9,525 nt of DNA from Methanobacteriota archaeon (lineage in GTDB: Archaea > Thermoplasmatota > E2 > DHVEG-1): NCBI GenBank assembly GCA_903930505.1, contig CAIYYQ010000022.1, forward strand, positions 1 through 9,525, given 5' to 3'. The translations under genes were made by a program, and so were the position numbers. Below, in pieces: positions 7,301-9,525 of the stretch; positions within the stretch are counted from its first letter, which is position 1; the number at the start of each line of letters is the position of its first letter. The notes below the pieces were generated by a model that saw only the letters and a list, made by a program, of their open reading frames with translations, searched no databases and was not told the origin of the DNA.

Positions 7301-8363
7301 CCTTCAAAATCCGTCTCATACCTACATGCAGAGTGGTGTGTATACCGTTACTCTCACGGTAATTGACAGTGTTGGTAATAGAGGAACAGATAGTACAACT
7401 GCCCTGATTAAACCGGTTGTCGTCTCTGTGGATGGTACGTATAATTCCTCGACGCCAGGATGGGGTTGTGATCATTTTGCGAGTATCCAGGATGGTATCA
7501 ATATGGTTGCTGACTATGGCACAGTTAATGTTCATCAGGGTGTTTATTATGAGCATATCATTATTGATAAAACGCTCTGTCTCGTTGGTGAGGATAAGGA
7601 TACGACTATTATTGATGGTGGGTTAGTTCAAAATGTTAATATTTTGTTGGTCACTGCAGGTGAGGTTCGTATTAGTGGTTTTACTATTCGGCACTGTCGC
7701 CTTCAAGGTCATTTTCATCCGGATCCTCCGCAGTCGGCTATTATGATTTCGAATTCTTCAGGGTTAATCGTTGTTACAGGAAATATTATTATTGATAATG
7801 ATTACGGTATCAGTATTGGTGGTTCGTCGAATAACATCATTTATGAGAACGATTTCATTAATAACAATAATTTCGGTGTCTATATAACGAAAGGATTGGA
7901 AGATTTCCCTGGAGATTTTGTTCCTTCCGATAATAATCTTATTTATCATAATAATTTTATCAATAATGGTGTGAGCGCTTACGATAAAAATACGAATTTC
8001 TGGAATAGTAGTTATCCTTTTGGTGGGAACTACTGGTCTGGGTACACAGGCAGTGATGCTTTTCATGGACCAAATCAAGATATCCCTGGTGGTGATGGCA
8101 TCGGAGACACACCATATCTTATGCCTGGTGGCAACAGCCATGATTCTTATCCGTTGATGCACCGGTTCATTCTCGGTGATGTGAACAACGACGGAGCTGT
8201 CACATTTGCAGATATCGATCCGTTTGTGGCAGCACTAGGTACTACCCCAGAGACATTCCAAATGCAGCACCCAATGTGGTCTTGGCTAGCCGCAGATTGC
8301 AACCAAGACGGTAGGATCACGTTCGCTGATATCGACCCGTTTGTTCAACTTTTGGGACAATAA
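1368..8363 (+). CDS. Giant secreted C25 (gingipain-type) protease with beta-helix, PKD and dockerin-like domains
   Basis: The protein has 2331 residues from ATG 1368; ATG 1371 is an equally possible start. Order: signal peptide with a lysine-rich start and hydrophobic core (about 1-38); C25 propeptide-like beta region (69-224); C25 peptidase (277-700) with the clan CD pattern His-Gly then Ala-Cys, at NHLGHG (H545) and SQACYSGSF (C589), ending in LFGDPEISL; CARDB-like domain (706-811); NosD-type beta-helix 1 (812-1036) and 2 (1037-1366); eight PKD domains (1367-2017); beta-helix 3 (2018-2268); dockerin-like EF-hand pair (2269-2331). The family hydrolyses peptide bonds using the His/Cys dyad; Arg or Lys preference cannot be read from sequence. 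The signal peptide predicts Sec export, and the propeptide suggests a zymogen activated outside the cell. The tail matches that of the upstream gene, implying a shared docking partner. There is no C-terminal membrane helix and no frameshift. The beta-helices and PKD domains probably bind glycan or act as spacers (inference). It is much longer than bacterial gingipains. Confidence 0.9.
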   Translation: MMKQKKGFKLLKVGLGTQCIAIFFVALMILTAIPITAGLTKGTPQLSINEPKTLNPEKITEEKQIEKKVLEYSYTFSAPTPIIRDEGYILSIEGADLTNIPGKPIVPVETKKFLLPENTYLKNIEISPDSEQVLPIPFTIACGQDVIPLSYTKKVERTECDSTIYNSPKLYPGKLYEIGSVQYACGYPILYLNLYPLQYNPMEKKVTVYSTLNVKITLETSDKQSNSIMSYRMSTEDITRVKNMVNNPEILVTYNQASTPLHKKTGVRSLVNPAETYTYVIITNRALRDAAGEYTFHDLIQSKINKGLTATIVTVEDIEACPAYWWNGPFGDENQLFNDTACHIRNFIRDAYQNWGTQYILLGGDGDGANVGGESGNNIIPARVLYDQTKLTDGIVSDLYYACLDGSFDSNMNGTFGESKDGPNGTDIDLVAEVAVGRAPVDNAEQVSNFVHKTLAYENSKDDYLQNVLMVGEYLGFGGVANWGGNYKDEIKDGSNNNGYTTVGIPEMYNVSTLYDRDWLGHNWPKSELLTRINNGVHIINHLGHGNNFHVMKLDEPVLMREGVISGDCHDITDNLTNDQYFFMYSQACYSGSFDNKDYTMIDGHCGYLPYDCIAEHMVTAPHGAFACIANTRYGIGMGYSTDGPSQYFDREFFDALFGENIRSLGQANQDSKEDNIGRIDDWYIRFCYYEITLFGDPEISLKPTHNVGVKSIDAPSHVQSNKIISVTTTIANNGQCNESDVIVSFRVDNIEIATKIVPSLEYSAAQQVSFNWMPLVGVHTITINVSISGVTEYYYTDNECNQMVIVGVQNSATGKCFDTIQAVIDDVDTVDGHHIIVPPGVYRENLVVIKGVCLVGMEKETTIIDGGGAVAISITGVSFVDITGFTITNGTYGVSIHEGSQISIQDIVIRDNTMVGIFLSSANDTQIVANDIIGNEVGIYIDDQSRNSLIYHNNFNNTENAVDSGSKNQWNSSYYSGVSGGRLVGGNWWSDYEGEDLWKGPNQNERGSDGIGDTPYPISGGKDTDWYPLIEPWGGSIPITIYVDKNFTENTTGWGIYSFNTIQGAIDNANTGDTIFVFKGTYSEDVIVQKTIQLCGEDKNTTIIDGYECTAYIDADNVHITGFTIQDGWYGVLVNMANNITITGNIFCNNNYNIQLRTSSYVIISDNEFTDSYLCITLLGASHNSIVKNTVRGWQDGIWMVSSSYNIVSQNNIMGGKHGEEYGGIGVQLSNHNTITQNYIMNYIYGITVIHTSKYNTITDNLLFNNDYGVCIPANYFGYYSAYDNLFYHNEFILNGINAEDSGRNNWSNTMLQQGNYWSDFDEPCEGAWDNDSNGIIDKPYIIPPGENTDDYPLITPNTPIPGFYVRVDGPSKSPTGEWIQFKGSVYGGVRPYNWSWDFGNGDVSYEQNPMYKYSAAGVYTVSLTVTDSEGNVSEDHLSIRLFEPFRVDVHGPYRGVVSTPIQFISSPNGGVPGYDWYWDFGDGHNGFESRDQNPLHTYNQPGVYIVKLMIVDSIWNYAYNNTTATITIVLPDTHGPYTGIPGNPIQFTGSVQGGTAPFSWLWAFGDGNTSTLQNPTHIYLHTGVFPVSLTVIDNLHNTANDTTKATITMLNINTHGPYNGCSNKPVQFTGSVQGGTAPFFWLWAFGDGNTSTLQNPTHIYLHTGTYTVTLTVTDNVNITENDTTTATIILDVNVHGSYYGFPNTSIQFTGSVDGGIAPYSWFWDFGDGYTSTLQNPTHIYLRDNFYTVSLKVTDSINNVGINTTYANIHFIIDAHGPYNGIPGEPIQFNGSAEGGVEPYSWLWDFGDGGTSNLQNPIHIYYHTGVYPVNFTVTDSLNNRGQFQTTATIAITTLIVNAHGPYTGLPGEPVQFIGSAEGGVKPYHWRWDFNDGSFTDEQNPLHVYLRTGVYTVILTVTDSRGTTASDTTTATITIHADAHGPYTGLPPGEPVQFTGSVDGGFSPYTWLWDFGDGTNSTLQNPSHTYMQSGVYTVTLTVIDSVGNRGTDSTTALIKPVVVSVDGTYNSSTPGWGCDHFASIQDGINMVADYGTVNVHQGVYYEHIIIDKTLCLVGEDKDTTIIDGGLVQNVNILLVTAGEVRISGFTIRHCRLQGHFHPDPPQSAIMISNSSGLIVVTGNIIIDNDYGISIGGSSNNIIYENDFINNNNFGVYITKGLEDFPGDFVPSDNNLIYHNNFINNGVSAYDKNTNFWNSSYPFGGNYWSGYTGSDAFHGPNQDIPGGDGIGDTPYLMPGGNSHDSYPLMHRFILGDVNNDGAVTFADIDPFVAALGTTPETFQMQHPMWSWLAADCNQDGRITFADIDPFVQLLGQ
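1572..2042 (+). other. Region coding the C25 propeptide-like domain
   Basis: Residues about 69-224 of the protease form a beta-rich segment between the signal peptide and the catalytic domain. It includes DLTNIPGKPIVPVETKKFLL and the later stretch YPILYLNLYPLQYNPMEKKV. The 'PGKPxxPVxxxxxxLP' and 'YPLQYNPxxKxVxVY' patterns are typical of C25 propeptides, which keep the protease inactive until cleavage. The cleavage site cannot be placed; the linker at residues about 225-276 is a likely zone. Confidence 0.65.
2196..3467 (+). other. Region coding the C25 peptidase catalytic domain
   Basis: Residues about 277-700. The domain opens with YTYVIITNRAL, followed by a Rossmann-like QYILLGGDGDG strand and the IPAR/VGRAP motifs typical of gingipain-like peptidases. 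The predicted catalytic histidine is in NHLGHGNN (codon 3000-3002, H545), and the predicted nucleophile is in YSQACYSGSFD (codon 3132-3134, C589), 44 residues later; gingipain RgpB has 33 between its dyad residues. The C-terminal LFGDPEISL is the usual closing motif of the family. Both catalytic residues are present, so the enzyme should be active. Confidence 0.85.
3483..3800 (+). other. Region coding a CARDB-like Ig domain
   Basis: Residues about 706-811. The sequence starts HNVGVKSIDAPSHV and continues with VTTTIANNGQCNESDVIVSF, the strand pattern of CARDB domains (adhesion-type Ig folds frequent in archaeal surface proteins). It directly follows the peptidase, where bacterial gingipains also carry an Ig-like domain. 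Its likely role is structural support or linkage. Confidence 0.6.
3801..4475 (+). other. Region coding NosD-type beta-helix 1
   Basis: Residues about 812-1036. The opening FDTIQAVIDD ... VPPGVYRENLVV ... TTIIDGGG is the standard entry of a right-handed parallel beta-helix. Short rungs with the pattern xNxIxxNxxGIxI follow. The segment closes with the archaeal cap GGNWWSDYEG ... GPNQ ... GIGDTPYPISGGKDTDWYPL. Such helices bind or cleave polysaccharides or act as rigid adhesins; no catalytic residues can be assigned here. Confidence 0.75.
4476..5465 (+). other. Region coding NosD-type beta-helix 2
   Basis: Residues about 1037-1366, the longest of the three helices. It opens with FNTIQGAIDNANTGDTIFV and GEDKNTTIIDG, then has many rungs such as NNITITGNIF, HNSIVKNTV and YNTITDNLLF. 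The cap GNYWSDFDEP ... DNDSNGIIDKPY ... DDYPLI includes D-N-D-S-N-G-I-I-D, a calcium-loop-like sequence. It stands back to back with beta-helix 1, with only a short joint. Confidence 0.75.
6051..6115 (+). repeat. 65-bp exact direct repeat, copy 1 (PKD domain 3)
   Basis: Identical to 6294-6358, with an offset of 243 bases (81 codons). It codes for WLWAFGDG and the following NTSTLQNPTHIYLH strand. Flanking bases differ at both ends while the protein alignment continues, so the identity is a local patch. Confidence 0.9.
6294..6358 (+). repeat. 65-bp exact direct repeat, copy 2 (PKD domain 4)
   Basis: Second copy of the 65-bp identical block. The shared WAFGDG replaces the common WDFGDG only in these two domains, consistent with one being a recent copy of the other or with gene conversion. 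Confidence 0.9.
7419..8171 (+). other. Region coding NosD-type beta-helix 3
   Basis: Residues about 2018-2268. It opens with FASIQDGINMVADYGTVNV and GEDKDTTIIDGG, has rungs such as NIIIDNDYGISIGG and YENDFINNNNFGVYI, and closes with GGNYWSGYTG ... GPNQ ... GDGIGDTPYLMPGG ... YPLM. It lies after the PKD array, so the array separates it from the other two helices. Codons here favour T-ending forms (ATT, GTT, GGT) more than the PKD array before it. Confidence 0.75.
8172..8360 (+). other. Region coding the C-terminal dockerin-like EF-hand pair
   Basis: Residues about 2269-2331. The loops lie at 8178-8213 (D-V-N-N-D-G-A-V-T-F-A-D) and 8295-8330 (D-C-N-Q-D-G-R-I-T-F-A-D), each followed by IDPFV. 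Calcium ligands at positions 1, 3, 5 and 12 and the glycine at position 6 are all present. The layout of two loops about 39 residues apart, ending in LLGQ at the stop, resembles type I dockerins and the DIDPF-containing EF-hand tails common in planctomycete secreted proteins. A cohesin-type receptor is expected but not seen in this window. Confidence 0.78.
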
Positions 8364-8370
8364 TTCACTA

Positions 8371-8390
8371 AAATAAAGATAATATTAAAA
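8371..8390 (+). promoter_or_regulatory. Candidate TATA-like promoter for the third gene
   Basis: AATATTAAA at 8381-8389 lies 75 bases before the ATG at 8456, nearly the same spacing as the AATATTTAAA box before the protease gene (77 bases to ATG 1368). The purine run AAATAAAG just upstream could serve as a BRE. The whole 92-base spacer is A-rich, and no T-tract terminator is seen after the protease stop, so read-through from the protease gene is also possible. Confidence 0.35.
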
Positions 8391-8438
8391 AAATAATGAA
8401 AAAAAATAAATAGTAGTTCGTCCTAAATAATAAACAAT

Positions 8439-8445
8439 GGGGAGG
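8439..8445 (+). promoter_or_regulatory. Shine-Dalgarno site of the third gene
   Basis: GGGGAGG lies 10 bases before the ATG at 8456 and complements the CCUCC core of 16S rRNA. The ATG at 8437, which overlaps the site, is in another frame and is not the start. Confidence 0.75.
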
Positions 8446-8455
8446 AAAAAGGAAA

Positions 8456-9525
8456 ATGAAAAGAAAAATGTATATCGGGGCAATAACGTTAGTTATTGCA
8501 GGGCTGTTGTTAACAAGCGCGTTAGGCGTGGGTAAACCAACCCAGATAATACCGGCGACTGAAATTAAACCGGAATCAATACCAGGGCCGGAAATGCGAA
8601 CGATGGATCGAACTGCTGCGATCTCTGAGTTTAAAGAGAATGGTTTAAAGAATTTCAAACCACTCGGGCAGGGCACAAAATCCATCAGTACAACTCAGGG
8701 ATTTCTCAAAAAAATGGAACTGCAGGCACAAGTTGAACATGCTGCTGCAAAGCAGTTACCGACGAATATCGCGGTTGTTCCTGAGAAAAAATTGACCAGA
8801 TCCTACTGGATTTGGAAAGACACGCATCCAGCTTTGGAACATAATGGAGCTGGAGACATGTTTCTTACGTACGATGAGAGTTTCTTCAATTCCTCTACTG
8901 GTACAACAACAGTCAGTCAGCCTTACCAATGTATGAGCGATTATGGTGAAATTATAGGTCCTGCGTTTTACCTTAGGAACCCTGAAGGTCAACCGTTACA
9001 GCATACGCAGGCATCGCTTGCGCACTGGGGGAAGAACGGGACTCTTGACCGTTGGATCAATACGTACCGGCCATCTTCAGCACCTGCAGATGGAGAGAAC
9101 ACCGGTTGGATCATGAAGACTACGTGGGAAACTAATTTTTCCGGTATTATTCCGTATGACTCGGTTCATACTGATTATTGGGAATTTACCGGTGTTAGTA
9201 ATGTGAAACAGCCGACTATTGCCACTGACAACCGCTATGGAGACTGGTTCTCGGGGGGTATATCGATGTCGATTACCCACAACACACCTGGAGGACAAGA
9301 CATTTCAGCTTATCTTATTCAGGATGCTGAGAACGGAAGTGCTACTCTATATTCTTATCAATATCCTTCTTACAATCTCCAAGGAGTAACAGGAAATGAT
9401 ATCGCGTTTGATCATGCAACAGATAAATTTGTGACCTGTTGGGATCCACTCATAACAATAAATCCCTATTCCTATGGGCATAGTCTTCTTCTCCAATGGG
9501 CTAAAGTGTTCCAAGTTACAGGTGA
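8456..9525 (+). CDS. Secreted protein of unknown function, 3'-truncated
   Basis: The frame is open from ATG 8456 to the window edge (356 codons, no stop). It starts MKRKMYIGAITLVIAGLLLT, a clear signal peptide with a basic start and a hydrophobic core (residues about 7-26). A charged, proline-rich linker (about 27-110) follows, then a tryptophan- and tyrosine-rich, probably beta-rich region from about SYWIWKD onward. I do not recognise the family. One stretch at residues 313-329 (GNDIAFDHATDKFVTCW, 9392-9442) resembles the blade motif of secreted beta-propellers (DxAYDxxxxxFxxxW), but a single copy is weak evidence. The 92-base gap after the protease gene and the same strand suggest joint expression or a common extracellular role. 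The missing C-terminus could carry PKD or dockerin-like domains; this cannot be seen here. Confidence 0.8.
   Translation, partial: MKRKMYIGAITLVIAGLLLTSALGVGKPTQIIPATEIKPESIPGPEMRTMDRTAAISEFKENGLKNFKPLGQGTKSISTTQGFLKKMELQAQVEHAAAKQLPTNIAVVPEKKLTRSYWIWKDTHPALEHNGAGDMFLTYDESFFNSSTGTTTVSQPYQCMSDYGEIIGPAFYLRNPEGQPLQHTQASLAHWGKNGTLDRWINTYRPSSAPADGENTGWIMKTTWETNFSGIIPYDSVHTDYWEFTGVSNVKQPTIATDNRYGDWFSGGISMSITHNTPGGQDISAYLIQDAENGSATLYSYQYPSYNLQGVTGNDIAFDHATDKFVTCWDPLITINPYSYGHSLLLQWAKVFQVTG

Larger units (their letters stand above)
5466..7418 (+). repeat. Region coding eight tandem PKD domains
   Basis: Residues about 1367-2017; domain starts are near 5466, 5709, 5961, 6205, 6445, 6685, 6934 and 7174, with a period of about 80 codons. 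Each copy has an HGPYxG start (except the first, DGPSKS), a PxQFxGSxxGG segment, the W-x-FGDG turn, QNPxHxY and a GxYxVxLTVTDS strand. The turn is WDFGDG in domains 2, 5, 6 and 8, WDFGNG in domain 1, WAFGDG in domains 3 and 4, and WDFNDG in domain 7. PKD domains are beta-sandwiches used as spacers or substrate-binding modules in secreted proteases and glycosidases. Confidence 0.88.

Noticed and set aside
5961..7418. Regular repeats that might suggest a CRISPR or tandem DNA repeat array
   Set aside because: The period of about 240 bases, in-frame spacing and PKD motifs show that it is a protein domain array; there are no short identical repeats with unique spacers.
7203..7556. 117-codon reverse-strand frame
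   Set aside because: It is opposite PKD domain 8 and the start of beta-helix 3, both well conserved on the + strand, and has no domain of its own.
7764..8162. 132-codon reverse-strand frame
   Set aside because: It is opposite beta-helix 3; its isoleucine-rich low-complexity translation mirrors the ATT/AAT-rich rungs of the helix. It has no ribosome binding site or known motif.
8364..8410. A-rich spacer read as a T-tract terminator on the reverse strand
   Set aside because: No credible reverse-strand gene ends here; the A-richness fits a promoter and leader region of the third gene.

Overview
The window reads as part of an archaeal chromosome, most likely a Thermoplasmatota-type (Euryarchaeota-related) lineage from an anoxic or sediment habitat. 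This is inferred from AT-rich TATA-like boxes about 75 bp ahead of the starts, strong GGGAGG ribosome binding sites, and a set of large Sec-exported proteins built from NosD-type beta-helices, PKD domains, CARDB and dockerin-like EF-hand pairs. Secreted gingipain-family (C25) proteases are known from sediment archaea related to Thermoplasmata. No rRNA, tRNA or housekeeping gene is present, so the taxonomic call is tentative.

Layout, all genes on the + strand: (1) from the left edge to 1184, the 3' part of a secreted protein made of two tandem [PKD-like + paired EF-hand/dockerin-like] modules; its start lies outside the window. (2) 1185-1367, an intergenic region with a terminator-like hairpin plus T tract, a TATA-like box and a Shine-Dalgarno site. 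(3) 1368-8363, a 2331-residue modular protein: signal peptide, C25 propeptide-like region, C25 (gingipain-type) cysteine protease with a visible His/Cys dyad, CARDB-like domain, two NosD-type beta-helices, eight PKD domains, a third beta-helix and a C-terminal dockerin-like pair. (4) 8364-8455, an A-rich spacer with a second TATA-like box and Shine-Dalgarno site. (5) 8456 to the right edge, the 5' part of a secreted protein of unknown function.

The genes look like a cluster of extracellular proteins. The first two end in nearly the same EF-hand pair with the signature ADIDPFV, sharing a 25-bp exact DNA match, which points to a common docking or calcium-dependent assembly tag. The attractive hypothesis is an archaeal surface or extracellular protein complex in which a giant protease and a PKD/dockerin partner are held by matching docking modules. 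No cohesin or other receptor is visible here, so that remains inference.
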